A DNA stretch of 64,000 nucleotides from AV40 sp963817335. Its GTDB lineage: Bacteria > Verrucomicrobiota > Verrucomicrobiia > Chthoniobacterales > UBA10450. The notes below the pieces were generated by a model. It was not told the origin of the DNA. It saw only the letters and a list, made by a program, of their open reading frames with translations, and searched no databases. The stretch's first letter is position 1; every line of letters starts with the position of its first letter. This document shows positions 32,766-42,256 of this stretch, in pieces. Location of the stretch: assembly GCA_963817335.1 (NCBI GenBank), contig CAWFNX010000001.1:558001-622000 (forward strand), given 5' to 3'. The translations under genes and the position numbers were made by a program.

Positions 32766-34109
32766 ATGAAGATTCGTGCTTTGTCGATCTTGTTCGCGTT
32801 GTCGTTGATGGGTTTGGCCCGGGGCCAGGACTCCTCGGTTGAAAAAGCGGCGACCAGTGAATTGCCGTCGTTGCTGGCGATTTATAAGGACATTCATAGT
32901 CATCCGGAATTATCCGGACACGAACAACGCACGTCCTCCATGGTGGCCAAGGAATTGCGCGCCACCGGTTGCGAGGTGACCGAAAACTTCGGCAAGTACG
33001 ATGATCCGAAGCTGAAATGCTACGGAGTGGTCGGGGTGATGAAGAATGGAGGCGGCCCGACTGTTCTTGTTCGCACTGACATGGATGCGCTGCCGGTGCA
33101 TGAAGAAACCGGACTGCCCTACGCCAGCACGGTGATCGTCAAGAACGACGAGGGTCGCGATGTTTCAGTGATGCACGCCTGCGGCCACGATGCGCATATG
33201 GCGGCGTTTATCGGGACCGCGCGCGTTCTGCAACGGCTGAAGCAGGATTGGAATGGCACGATCATTTTTGTTGGACAGCCTGCCGAGGAAGCGATCGGCG
33301 GCGCCGAGGCGATGTTGAAGGCCGGTCTTTACAATCGTTTTGGCAAGCCGGATTTCGCGCTCGGCTTTCATGACAAGGCCGACCTTCCTATCGGCCACAT
33401 TGGAGTTACGCCTGGTTACACCTACGCAAATGTGGATTCCGTAAATCTGACCGTTCGCGGCGAAGGCGGTCACGGCGCTTATCCGCAGAAAACGAAAGAC
33501 CCGATTGTGCTTTCGGCGGAAATCATCAACCAGCTTCAAACCATCGCCAGCCGTCAAAATAATCCGCTGGATCCAATCGTGGTCACGGTGGGTTCAATTC
33601 ACGGTGGGACCAAACACAACATCATTCCCGACGAGGTGAAGATGCAGCTCACCGTGCGCACGTACAAGTCTGAAGTGCGCGACCGCGTGCTGGCCGACAT
33701 TGAGCGGATTGCCAAAGGTTGCGCCGCCGCGGCCGGAGTTCCGCCCGATCGCATGCCTCTGGTCGAGATCCAGAAGGATGGAACGCCCGCGACTTACAAC
33801 AATCCGGATTTAACGAAGCGATTGGTTAGTGTTTGGAAGAAAGTTTTAGGCGACGCCAATGTCGACATCGTCGATCCCACGATGGGCGGCGAGGATTTCG
33901 CCCTATACAGTTTGCCCGATCACTCGGTTCCGGCCGTAGATTTTCACATCGGCGCGGTTGAGCCGGCAAAGATCGCGGAGTTTAAAAAAGAGGGGAAAGA
34001 GCTTCCGACTTTGCATTCCAGCAAGTTCGCGCCGGTGCCCGAGCCAACGATCAAAGTTGGCATCGTCGGAATGACCAGCGCGGTGCTCGAGCTGATGAAG
34101 GGGAAATAG
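32766..34109 (+). CDS. Secreted M20D amidohydrolase/carboxypeptidase
   Basis: The ATG at 32766 opens a signal peptide (MKIRALSILFALSLMGLARG) and gives 447 residues. The metal site of the M20D family is complete: LVRTDMDALPVHEETGLPYAS, the HACGHDAHMAA loop with the metal-binding cysteine and histidines, QPAEEAIGGAEAM with the catalytic glutamate, GTKHNIIPDEV in the lid domain and GGEDFALY near the end. Members split N-acyl or N-aminoacyl amides such as hippurate or IAA-amino acid conjugates. An envelope location is likely. The upstream spacer is a palindromic element. Confidence 0.88.
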   Translation: MKIRALSILFALSLMGLARGQDSSVEKAATSELPSLLAIYKDIHSHPELSGHEQRTSSMVAKELRATGCEVTENFGKYDDPKLKCYGVVGVMKNGGGPTVLVRTDMDALPVHEETGLPYASTVIVKNDEGRDVSVMHACGHDAHMAAFIGTARVLQRLKQDWNGTIIFVGQPAEEAIGGAEAMLKAGLYNRFGKPDFALGFHDKADLPIGHIGVTPGYTYANVDSVNLTVRGEGGHGAYPQKTKDPIVLSAEIINQLQTIASRQNNPLDPIVVTVGSIHGGTKHNIIPDEVKMQLTVRTYKSEVRDRVLADIERIAKGCAAAAGVPPDRMPLVEIQKDGTPATYNNPDLTKRLVSVWKKVLGDANVDIVDPTMGGEDFALYSLPDHSVPAVDFHIGAVEPAKIAEFKKEGKELPTLHSSKFAPVPEPTIKVGIVGMTSAVLELMKGK

Positions 34110-34113
34110 CGCG

Positions 34114-35562
34114 CTACTTCACCCGAATGTTTTTACGCAGGAAGGTGGGAACATCGAGGTCCTGACCTTCGACGATCGTCGGCTCGCTCTTTTCAAACCG
34201 CCCGCGGGTGATCGGCTCGAACTGCATTACTTCCTGTTTGGCGTAAATGTATTTTTCTTTCGGAGTTGTTGGCTGCGGTTCTTTCTCCACTACCGGTTTT
34301 TTCTTCGGCGGAATCAGGCGTGGGGTTGGTTTCTTGATCGAAGGCGCTGGTGGAGGAGCCTGCGATTCAACTGGGGCGGGTGACACGAATTGAATTACAT
34401 CGTCTGGCGCAGTTGAAGTTTCAGCCGCTGTTACTTCCAGTGCGTCCGGGACGGGCTCGTCTACAACTGGCTTGATTTCAACCTGGGGCGCCGGTTTTGG
34501 CGGTTCTTCAACTTGTTCGAGAATTGCCGGGGGCGGCGCGAGAAACGGTTCGGGAATCGGTGGGGCCTGTTCCACCACTGCGTCATCCGCGGCCACCGAG
34601 CTGATTATCGTCACGCTCAATCGGTTTCCCATTTTTCCGTCCACGGCCGTGCCAAAAACGATCTGGGTGTGATCGCGCACGTGCTTTCCGAGTTCGCGCA
34701 TTAAAATTTCCACTTCGGATAATGTCATTCCCGGTCCGCCGGCGACTTGCACCAGCACGTGCGACGCGTCCGCCAGCATTCGACCTCTGTCCATCAACGG
34801 ATTTTTCAGCGCTTGGGTCAGAGCATCGTGGGCCCGGTTGTCGGAATCGGATTCACCGAAGCCAAAGAGGCAACGTCCATTTTGACTGCGCAATGCGGCA
34901 AACAAATCATCGAAGCCGATGCGAATGAGGCCGGGACGCTGGATCAAATTCACGATCGAACGAACGCTTTGGCTGATTGTCATATCGGCGACGCCGAAGG
35001 CTTGATGAATTCCCGCCTTGGGCGCGACCATGTCGCCCATACGATCGTTCTCGAAGCAGATCACTGCGTTCGCGACTTCGTTTAACCGCGTGAGAGCGTC
35101 CTGCGCTTGCGCGGCGCGGCGTTTTCCTTCGAACGAAAAGGGCATGGTAGCAAACACGATGACGAGCGAGCCGGCTTCGCGCGCGAGTTGGGCGACGATT
35201 GGGGCCGCTCCGGAACCAGTCCCGCCGCCCAATCCCGCGCAAATGAAAATCATCCGCGCTCCGGCGATGGCCTGGCGAATCTCGTCGGCGGATTCGATCG
35301 CCGCCTGGTAGCCAAGGTCGGGATCTCCTCCGGTGCCAAGCCCATGCGTGCTGCCGCGGCCGAGCTGCACTTTTCGCGCAGCAACAGAACTTGCCAGCGC
35401 CTGGACATCGGTGTTGATCGCGATGAGATCGTTCTTGTCCATTCCGTCGAGCAGAACGCGGTCGAGCGCATTCGACCCGGCGCTGCCAACGCCAACGACT
35501 TTGATGGGAATCGCTTCCTCCTGCCGTGCCGGCAAGCTGTAGTTTTTACTGAGTTGGATCAT
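34114..35562 (-). CDS. ftsZ: Cell division protein FtsZ
   Basis: FtsZ is the tubulin-like GTPase that forms the division ring. The start at 35562 gives 482 residues beginning MIQLSKNYSLPAR. The tubulin signature GGGTGSGAA is at 112-120 and the GTP-binding PFSFEGKRR follows. The T7 loop reads PGLIRIGFDDL, where typical FtsZ has N-x-D-F-x-D; only the last Asp is kept. A Pro/Glu/Lys-rich linker of about 150 residues precedes the C-terminal peptide DVPTFLRKNIRVK, which binds FtsA. It is the last gene of the dcw cluster, 16 bases after ftsA. Confidence 0.95.
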   Translation of the reverse strand: MIQLSKNYSLPARQEEAIPIKVVGVGSAGSNALDRVLLDGMDKNDLIAINTDVQALASSVAARKVQLGRGSTHGLGTGGDPDLGYQAAIESADEIRQAIAGARMIFICAGLGGGTGSGAAPIVAQLAREAGSLVIVFATMPFSFEGKRRAAQAQDALTRLNEVANAVICFENDRMGDMVAPKAGIHQAFGVADMTISQSVRSIVNLIQRPGLIRIGFDDLFAALRSQNGRCLFGFGESDSDNRAHDALTQALKNPLMDRGRMLADASHVLVQVAGGPGMTLSEVEILMRELGKHVRDHTQIVFGTAVDGKMGNRLSVTIISSVAADDAVVEQAPPIPEPFLAPPPAILEQVEEPPKPAPQVEIKPVVDEPVPDALEVTAAETSTAPDDVIQFVSPAPVESQAPPPAPSIKKPTPRLIPPKKKPVVEKEPQPTTPKEKYIYAKQEVMQFEPITRGRFEKSEPTIVEGQDLDVPTFLRKNIRVK

Positions 35563-35578
35563 GTCGATCTTTCTGTTG

Positions 35579-36787
35579 TCACCGTATTCGATTGAATAGC
35601 CTTCCAAACATTCGAGTGATTCCGCCTCGTGGCCGATCGACTTGAACGGCCTGCGCGTATTTGAGCAAACCAATCCCGGTGGCGAATTGCGGATTTTCCG
35701 CGGCTGAAGTCAGGCCGGACGTGGTTTGCGCGTGTGCGACGTGGGCCGGCATCTCGAAAACTTCGCCGGCCAGGTGATCGATTCCGTTGAGCAAACTGCA
35801 TCCGCCGGTGATGAAAATCCCTGCGCCGACATAATTGATGAACGGCTCTTCTTCGACGGTGCGCTTGAGCAACTCAAAAGTCTCGCGCAGTCGCAGATGA
35901 ATAATCGTGTTAAGGGTTTCGCGTTCGATTTCTTTGCCGGCGAAGCCGGAATCGTCCTTGAGCACGATCGTTTCGCCGGGAAGGCAATTGCCGAGGACAC
36001 AGCTGCCTTCGTCGGTCTTAAGCTTCTCCGCGCGCGCCATCGGGATCCGCAGTCCCATCGAGATGTCGTTAGTGATGTGATCGCCCCCGACCGCGAGCAC
36101 CCCGCTTTGTTTAATGGCGCCGTCAACGTAGAGAATGTAGTCCGTGGTGCCGCCGCCAATATCGACCACGAGCGCTCCGAGATTTTTTTGATGCTGGGTT
36201 AACACGACCTGCGCGGACGCCAGCGCGCTGAACACCACGTCCTCGACTTCGAGCGGCAATTCCTTAACGCAGCGGATGGTGTTTTGGATCCGCGTCCGGA
36301 CGCCGTGGATAATATGGAAATCGGCTTCCACCTTCTGTCCGAGCATGCCGACCGGGTTGAGCACGCCATCCTGTCCGTCGACGTGATAATGCTGAATGAT
36401 AGAATGGAGAAACGCGTTCTGTGCGGGAATGCTCACTTCTCGCGCGCTCACCTTCACGTCTTCGACGTCCTGATCGTCGATCTCGTCGCGGTCCTCTGGC
36501 AACACGACGCAGCCGCGATTGTTGAAACCCTGAATGTGCCCGCCGGCAACGGCAATGAAAACGCTGCGAATCATCACGTCGCTCTTCTGCTCGGCGTCGA
36601 CCACCGCTTCGTGGACGCACTTCATCGCGGTTTCAAAATCAACAATCTCGCCTTTGCGTACGCCACGCGATGGCGCCTGACCGACACCAAGAATTTTTAA
36701 TGTTCCATCAGGACGGGTCTCGCCGACGACGACACAAATCTTCGATGTCCCGATCTCCAAACCTACGATTAAATCACCACTCGCCAT
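35579..36787 (-). CDS. ftsA: Cell division protein FtsA
   Basis: FtsA is the actin-like ATPase that anchors FtsZ to the membrane. The 402-residue protein has the phosphate loops GLEIGTSKICVVVGE and VVDIGGGTTDYILY, the adenosine motif GAGIFITGGCSLLNG, and the 1C subdomain between them. The C-terminal RMFGRLFNRIR is a short amphipathic basic helix suited to membrane binding. It lies between ftsQ and ftsZ, with five bases after ftsQ. Confidence 0.96.
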   Translation of the reverse strand: MASGDLIVGLEIGTSKICVVVGETRPDGTLKILGVGQAPSRGVRKGEIVDFETAMKCVHEAVVDAEQKSDVMIRSVFIAVAGGHIQGFNNRGCVVLPEDRDEIDDQDVEDVKVSAREVSIPAQNAFLHSIIQHYHVDGQDGVLNPVGMLGQKVEADFHIIHGVRTRIQNTIRCVKELPLEVEDVVFSALASAQVVLTQHQKNLGALVVDIGGGTTDYILYVDGAIKQSGVLAVGGDHITNDISMGLRIPMARAEKLKTDEGSCVLGNCLPGETIVLKDDSGFAGKEIERETLNTIIHLRLRETFELLKRTVEEEPFINYVGAGIFITGGCSLLNGIDHLAGEVFEMPAHVAHAQTTSGLTSAAENPQFATGIGLLKYAQAVQVDRPRGGITRMFGRLFNRIR

Positions 36788-36792
36788 GTTGT

Positions 36793-37926
36793 TTAGTTTT
36801 TCTTGAAAGGTTGAATTAGAAATCGTTTCGCCGGGGTCGGGGTCGGGGAGGAACTGGGAGATGATTTGGGAGCTGCGGGCGCCGCAGTTTTCAACGGCTT
36901 CGGATGCGATTTCGTAGCGGTTGATGGCGACGGCGTCGGTTTTGGTTTTGGCGCCGTGTTGATTGGGATCGCTTTCATTACTCTGGGCGATTCTTCCGGT
37001 TGGATCGTCTCGTTAATCACTTCCACCGGCGGTTTTGCCCACGTCACAGGAATGTTCCGCTGGACCAGTAGATTCACCGTGGCGATTTCACGGTGCGCGT
37101 CGTCGGAATAAATTAGAAACTGCTCGAGCCGCTGCAGCTGAGTATCGAGATTGTCGAAGCCGAATGTCACCTTGCTGTGGTTCTTGTCCGTCACCAACAG
37201 GCAATAGCCTTTTGAAACATCGATCTCGCGAATCTGGAAACGAGTTTGCATGAAACTCCGCGAACTCAATCGCAACAACTCGAGGGCGGCTTTGGTTTCG
37301 AGAGACTCGACAGTCTTTCCTACCTCGAGCGATTCGCTGCCGCAACCGACAATCAACGGCAACCCAAGATATTCCGACAAAAGTTTCTTCTCCTTCATCA
37401 GAACTCCGCGCGCATCGATCAGAAATGCGGCGTCGGACGCGAACGGATCGGCAACTTGCTTTTCACTCGTGATCCAGGCGATCGGTTTGCGTTCGACAAT
37501 GCGAATATCGATTTCGCCGGGAAGTTTCCGTAAGACTTCGACTTCGTCCACCTGCGGTAAATCCTGCAAACGGTCGTGGACGCGAGCCAGGTTCACCCGA
37601 AAGATGTTTTCGCCTTCGCGCAAATCGGCCACGGTCAAAATCTGGTCGCGTTGCAAGGTGCCGTCGGTTTGGACCTCGATCGCGGTGAGCTTGTATTCGG
37701 GATTATCGAAAAAGAAACGCTTGGCCGCGAAGCGCGCCCCGACATAAACGCTGGCAATTAAGGCGAGCAACAGAGCGACCTTGGAAAAAACAACCAGGAC
37801 TCGACGGTTCCGGTGCGCAACGGCTTTGCGCGAGCGGACCTTAACGTCCAACAAATGTTGCTGCCGCCGTTGACGGAAGCTGGAGAGACGCTTGTTGCGC
37901 GCGCGGGGACGTTGTTGTCGCCTCAT
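36793..37926 (-). CDS. ftsQ: Cell division protein FtsQ (POTRA domain)
   Basis: The start is the ATG overlapping the ddl stop (ATGA), giving 377 residues; the longer open frame upstream is only antisense-like shadow of ddl. A basic cytoplasmic N-terminus (MRRQQRPRARNKR) precedes one membrane helix at about residues 48-68. A POTRA domain with YKLTAIEVQTDG and LPQVDEVEVLRKLPGEI follows, then the FtsQ beta domain. The C-terminus carries an unusual Pro/Ser/Thr/Lys-rich tail of about 60 residues (for example KPKPTPSPSTATKSHPKP). FtsQ connects early and late divisome proteins in the periplasm. Confidence 0.9.
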   Translation of the reverse strand: MRRQQRPRARNKRLSSFRQRRQQHLLDVKVRSRKAVAHRNRRVLVVFSKVALLLALIASVYVGARFAAKRFFFDNPEYKLTAIEVQTDGTLQRDQILTVADLREGENIFRVNLARVHDRLQDLPQVDEVEVLRKLPGEIDIRIVERKPIAWITSEKQVADPFASDAAFLIDARGVLMKEKKLLSEYLGLPLIVGCGSESLEVGKTVESLETKAALELLRLSSRSFMQTRFQIREIDVSKGYCLLVTDKNHSKVTFGFDNLDTQLQRLEQFLIYSDDAHREIATVNLLVQRNIPVTWAKPPVEVINETIQPEESPRVMKAIPINTAPKPKPTPSPSTATKSHPKPLKTAAPAAPKSSPSSSPTPTPAKRFLIQPFKKN

Positions 37927-38855
37927 TGCCGGGCGCGCTCCTCTCTCGCTCGCGACAGCTCGATGATGCGCCGGCAAAGAGCGACGTAATTGATACCGGC
38001 GGCAGCTGCGGCCTCCGGAAGCAAGCTGGTCTCGGTCATTCCCGGAATCGTGTTTACTTCCAAAACGAACGGTTCGCCTGCTTCGGTCAAAAGCATGTCC
38101 ACCCGGCCGTAGACGACCAGGCCGAGGGCGCGAAATGCCGCAAGTGCCAGCTCCTGGATTTTCTTGGTTAACCCGGCATCGATTTTTGCCGGACAAACAT
38201 GCTCCGCGCTGGCGCCAGCCTGCGGATTCAGGAACGGGTACTTGGTATTAAAATCGTAAAAGCCGCCCTTCGGAATTATTTCGAGAATCGGCAGGGCTTG
38301 ATCACCGAGGATACCTATCGTCAATTCGCGGCCGGATACAAATTTTTCTATCAACAATTTGCGATCGTAGTTCGCCGCCTGCTTTAGAGCGCCGTCCAGC
38401 TCGTTTTCATTTTTGACAATTACGATTCCAACCGTCGATCCTTGCCGCGCGGCTTTCACGACCAGCGGGACCGACATTTTTGGACGTTGGCCCGCGTCAA
38501 TCACTTCCGATTCCGGCGTGACGACGTTGTGCTCGAGAAATTTTTCCTTCGATAAAACTTTATCGAATGCAATTCGGCTGGCTTCGACGCCATCGCCGGT
38601 GTAACTGACGCCGCGCCGTTCCAGAATTTTCTGGAGCTGGCCGTCTTCGCCGAATGTTCCGTGAATGCAATCGAAGGCGAGATCAATATCCGCTGGAAGT
38701 TCGAAATTCTCGTCGCGTACATCGACCTCCACGACTTCGATTCCAAGCGAACGCAGGGCCTTGGATACTCCGGCAGCGGTGGCCAGCGAAACGTCGCGTT
38801 CCGAGCCAGGGCCGCCCATTAGGACAGCAATTTTCTTTGGTAGCTCCTTCTTCAT
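37923..38855 (-). CDS. ddl: D-alanine--D-alanine ligase
   Basis: Ddl joins two D-alanines for MurF. The 310-residue ATP-grasp protein has VLMGGPGSERDVSLATA at the N-terminus, CIHGTFGEDGQLQ, VVKAARQGSTVGI for ATP binding, and a C-terminal VYGRVDMLL with FVLEVNTIPGMTETSLLP, which holds the magnesium ligands. Length and motifs are those of DdlB. It overlaps both neighbours by four bases (murC-murB before it, ftsQ after it), so translation is coupled. Confidence 0.96.
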   Translation of the reverse strand: MKKELPKKIAVLMGGPGSERDVSLATAAGVSKALRSLGIEVVEVDVRDENFELPADIDLAFDCIHGTFGEDGQLQKILERRGVSYTGDGVEASRIAFDKVLSKEKFLEHNVVTPESEVIDAGQRPKMSVPLVVKAARQGSTVGIVIVKNENELDGALKQAANYDRKLLIEKFVSGRELTIGILGDQALPILEIIPKGGFYDFNTKYPFLNPQAGASAEHVCPAKIDAGLTKKIQELALAAFRALGLVVYGRVDMLLTEAGEPFVLEVNTIPGMTETSLLPEAAAAAGINYVALCRRIIELSRAREERARQ

Positions 38856-41155
38856 ACAATTCCCGTGTCGGCCTCTCCTACAATTTGCACTTCGGTCTCC
38901 AGCTCGATGCCGCGCTTGGCTTTGGCCTCCTGCTTGATCTGCTCGATCAGTTCCAGCATCTCCGTCGCTGTGGCTCCGCCATCGTTGACGATGAAGTTGC
39001 CGTGCACGTCGGAAACGCGCGCTTTCCCGACGTTTGAATTCTTAAGGCCGAGTTCGTCGACAAGCTTTCCGGCGGGACAGGTTTCCGGATTTTTAAAAAT
39101 GCAGCCCGCGCTTTTTGCGATCGGCTGGGTCGAGCGGCGCTTCTCCTGCGATTCATGCAGACGGGCTTCGATCTGTTCGCGTTTAGCCGGCGTTCCTCGG
39201 AATGTCGCGGAGACAGCGAAGTTTCTTTCAAGCAACGGAAAATGCCGATAGTGAACTTCGAGCTTCTCACGTTCCTCGTCGTGCGCGTTGCCGTCGGGAT
39301 CGAGATAGCGAACGCTGACCACGTTTTCAAAAGTTTGCGAGCCCATCGCGCCCGCGTTCATCCGCAAAGCGCCGCCGACCGCTCCCGGAATACCTTCCAT
39401 CCATTCCAATCCGCCCAGATCGGCGCCGCGCGCTGCATAAGCGATCTCCTTTAACTTCGCGCCGACTCCGGCCGTGATCTTGTTGTCATGGATGTCGATC
39501 TTGTCGAAATCGCCACCCGAAGGATGAACCACCACCCCGCGAATTCCGCCGTCGCGCACGAGGAGATTCGATCCCCGGCCGATAACGAAGAGCGGTAGAT
39601 TTTCATCGCGACAAAACCGGATCAGGTCCGCAAACGATTTCTCGTCGCGAGGTTCGACCCAAAATTGGGCCGGGCCGCCGACCCGCAACGTCGTGTGCTT
39701 CGAAAGCGGTTCATAAAGTCGAACATCCCCGTCCTGGCCGACAATCTCTTTGATCTTTTCGGCAATGACTAAATCACTGGCCAGAATCGACAATTGTTCG
39801 TGAATGTTGCCGGCGCCGAGACTCAGAACGAGGTCACCTGAGTCGAGCATATTGCCGACATCGCGATGCACCCATTCCAGCCGCGGCTGGTAAGAAACAC
39901 CCCGATGACCGTTCGCGGCGATCTCGTCTGCGATCATTTGTCCACTGACCCCGGGAATCGGCAATTCATTGGATCCGTAAACATCCGTGATCACGACCCG
40001 GTCCGCGTTGTCGAATGCGCGGCCGAACTCTTTTCGGAGCAATTGGGTGCGCGAGTAGCGATGCGGTTGAAACATGGTGAGGACGCGCTTGCGTCCAGCC
40101 GAGCGCGCCGTTTTCAGCGTGGCTTTGATCTCGGTCGGATGATGTCCGTAATCATCCACCAACAGGAACCGGGGACTGTCGTATTTAATTTCGAAGCGGC
40201 GCCGCGCGTGTTGAAATTTCGTCAACGCTTTTGCGATTTTGTCGAAGCCAACGCCGAGCTCGGTGGCGAGCGCAATCACGCCGAGCGCATTTCGGACATT
40301 GTGCTCGCCGGGAACATTGAGCACCGCCTGACCGAGCTTTTCCTTGCCTCGGTAGACGGAAAATTCTGAGGTGAAATTTCGGAGTTCGACGTCGGTCGCG
40401 CGATAATCGGCGTTCTCGGACAATCCGTAGCAGATGACGCGTTCAGAAGACCCACATATGCGAGTCGCGTTCGGTTCGTCGGCGCAATAGAAGATCTTGC
40501 CGGTCGTTTGTCCGAGGAGCTGGCGGAAAACTTTCTCGATCGCTGCCAGGTCGGAATAAAAGTCGAGATGTTCCTCCTCTATATTAAGTACCAGAGCGTG
40601 TTCGGGATGATACAGGGCAATGGTCCCGTCGCTCTCGTCGCCTTCTGCCACGAAATATTCGCCGCGTGGATCCCAGTGTGCGTTTGTTCCGAGGATCGGA
40701 ATTTCAGCTCCCACGTAATGGGACGGATGAAGTCCGCCTTCGCGCAAAACGTGGGCGGTCATGGCCGAGGTCGTGGTTTTGCCGTGCATTCCGACGACCA
40801 GGATCCCGCGTTTCCCCGACATGATGGCAGCCAGCGCTTCCGCGCGGCGGACGGTTCGTCGGCCGGCCTTTTGGGCATCGTTCAGGATCGGGTTTTCCGG
40901 TTTGATCGCGGAGGAGTAAATGATGAGCTCGGCGTCATGCGCGTCTTCGGCCCGATGCTGGCGGTGAAATTTAAGCCCGAGCCGTTGAAGCCGTTCCGTT
41001 TCCTGGGAATTCAGTTTGTCCGAGCCGCTGACGTCGTGCCCGAGCTGCAGCAAAAGCCCGGCAATACCGCTCATCCCGCTTCCGGCGACGCCGATGAGAT
41101 GCACGCGATGGCGCTCACGCGTCAGAAATTGCCCGAGATCGCCATCCTTGGTCAT
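38852..41155 (-). CDS. murC/murB: MurC-MurB fusion (UDP-MurNAc--L-Ala ligase / UDP-enolpyruvyl-GlcNAc reductase)
   Basis: One 767-residue frame holds two enzymes of the cytoplasmic lipid II pathway. Residues 1-~465 are MurC: IGVAGSGMSGIA at 21-32, the ATP loop GMHGKTTTS at 122-130, NIEEEHLDFY and DDYGHHPTEI. Residues ~480-767 are MurB: HTTLRVGGPAQFW, the FAD site IGRGSNLLVRDGG, GLEWMEGIPGAVGGAL and SAGCIFKNP, where a cysteine stands in the place of the usual catalytic serine of the G-S-F-F-K-N-P motif. Separate enzymes are the rule, so the fusion is notable and probably typical of this lineage. It overlaps murG and ddl by four bases each. Confidence 0.96.
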   Translation of the reverse strand: MTKDGDLGQFLTRERHRVHLIGVAGSGMSGIAGLLLQLGHDVSGSDKLNSQETERLQRLGLKFHRQHRAEDAHDAELIIYSSAIKPENPILNDAQKAGRRTVRRAEALAAIMSGKRGILVVGMHGKTTTSAMTAHVLREGGLHPSHYVGAEIPILGTNAHWDPRGEYFVAEGDESDGTIALYHPEHALVLNIEEEHLDFYSDLAAIEKVFRQLLGQTTGKIFYCADEPNATRICGSSERVICYGLSENADYRATDVELRNFTSEFSVYRGKEKLGQAVLNVPGEHNVRNALGVIALATELGVGFDKIAKALTKFQHARRRFEIKYDSPRFLLVDDYGHHPTEIKATLKTARSAGRKRVLTMFQPHRYSRTQLLRKEFGRAFDNADRVVITDVYGSNELPIPGVSGQMIADEIAANGHRGVSYQPRLEWVHRDVGNMLDSGDLVLSLGAGNIHEQLSILASDLVIAEKIKEIVGQDGDVRLYEPLSKHTTLRVGGPAQFWVEPRDEKSFADLIRFCRDENLPLFVIGRGSNLLVRDGGIRGVVVHPSGGDFDKIDIHDNKITAGVGAKLKEIAYAARGADLGGLEWMEGIPGAVGGALRMNAGAMGSQTFENVVSVRYLDPDGNAHDEEREKLEVHYRHFPLLERNFAVSATFRGTPAKREQIEARLHESQEKRRSTQPIAKSAGCIFKNPETCPAGKLVDELGLKNSNVGKARVSDVHGNFIVNDGGATATEMLELIEQIKQEAKAKRGIELETEVQIVGEADTGIV

Positions 41156-42237
41156 GACTGGGTGAATTTCTCCATTGTGATTGCGACTCGATTGGCGGCG
41201 TCGCCTGGGGCTAGCTGCAAGGATTTTTCAGACATGCGCCGAAGCTGTTCCGGATGATCGATCATCGCGCGGATCTTCTGTGTGAATAATTCGGGCGTAA
41301 GATCCGATTCTTTCAAGACAACGGCGGCACCTGCCCGGGCAAAGATTTCGGCGTTTCGCGTTTGATGATCGTCGGCAGCGTAGGGAAATGGAATCAGAAT
41401 CGTGGGCAAACCGAAGAAAGCGAGTTCTGCCAGGCTGGCGGCGCCCGAACGCGCCACCGCGAAATCCGCCGCGCTGTAAACTTCTTCCATGTGATGATGA
41501 AACGCGGCGACAAACGCGGGAATCTGTTCGCGACGATAATTGTCGGCGACCAAACGTTCGTCTCGCGAGCCGGAAAGGTGAATTATCTGGAGTCTGGCAC
41601 CGCGCAGCGCCGGCAGGGATTTGATCATTGCCTGGTTAATTCCGCTGGCCCCCTGACTTCCGCCCATCACCAGCATCGTCGTTACGCCGGCTTGCAATCC
41701 CAGCTTTTGCCGCGCTGCTTCTTTGTCCAGGCGTTTGAGCTCGGTTCGAATTGGCGTGCCGGTGATTTCGGTCCGCACTTTCGGAAAAAATTGCGCCGCT
41801 TCTTTGAACCCGAGCAAAACCGCGCCCACCATTTTCGCAGCCAGCCGGTTCGCTTTTCCGGGAATGGCATTGGACTCGTGAACGAGCGTCGAAATGCCGC
41901 GCATGCGACCGGCAAGAATCGGGGCGGTTGAAGTGAACCCACCCATGCCGAGCACGACCTGCGGATTAAATTTGGTGTAGATCGATCGACACAGGGAAAG
42001 GCTTTCGGCGAATCGCCGCACAAATCCGAAAATGCGCGGCGATAAGACCGAAGGAAATCCGACCGTGGGTAGTTTCTCGAAACGAAACTGTGTTCGCGTA
42101 GAAAGCGCGAGATTGTCTATCTCCTTTTCGGAGACGAACAAGAGCACTTCGTGCCCGCGCTGGCGCAAGACTTCAGCGACAGCGATTCCAGGGAACAAAT
42201 GTCCGCCGGTGCCGCCACATGCGATAATTGCGTTCAT
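41152..42237 (-). CDS. murG: UDP-GlcNAc:lipid I GlcNAc transferase MurG
   Basis: MurG adds GlcNAc to lipid I on the inner face of the membrane to make lipid II. The 361-residue GT-B protein shows ACGGTGGHLFPGIAVAE at the N-terminus, VLGMGGFTSTAPI, VHESNAIPGKANR, LVMGGSQGASGIN and the donor-binding ARSGAASLAELAFFGLPTILIPFPYA. Length is standard. It lies 19 bases after ftsW and overlaps the murC-murB fusion by four bases. Confidence 0.97.
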   Translation of the reverse strand: MNAIIACGGTGGHLFPGIAVAEVLRQRGHEVLLFVSEKEIDNLALSTRTQFRFEKLPTVGFPSVLSPRIFGFVRRFAESLSLCRSIYTKFNPQVVLGMGGFTSTAPILAGRMRGISTLVHESNAIPGKANRLAAKMVGAVLLGFKEAAQFFPKVRTEITGTPIRTELKRLDKEAARQKLGLQAGVTTMLVMGGSQGASGINQAMIKSLPALRGARLQIIHLSGSRDERLVADNYRREQIPAFVAAFHHHMEEVYSAADFAVARSGAASLAELAFFGLPTILIPFPYAADDHQTRNAEIFARAGAAVVLKESDLTPELFTQKIRAMIDHPEQLRRMSEKSLQLAPGDAANRVAITMEKFTQS

Positions 42238-42256
42238 TCGGTATTCGCCAATGCCG

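Noticed and set aside
36793..38196. A longer FtsQ starting inside ddl
   Set aside because: The extra N-terminal ~90 residues are an Arg-rich shadow of ddl; the ATGA overlap start gives a normal FtsQ.
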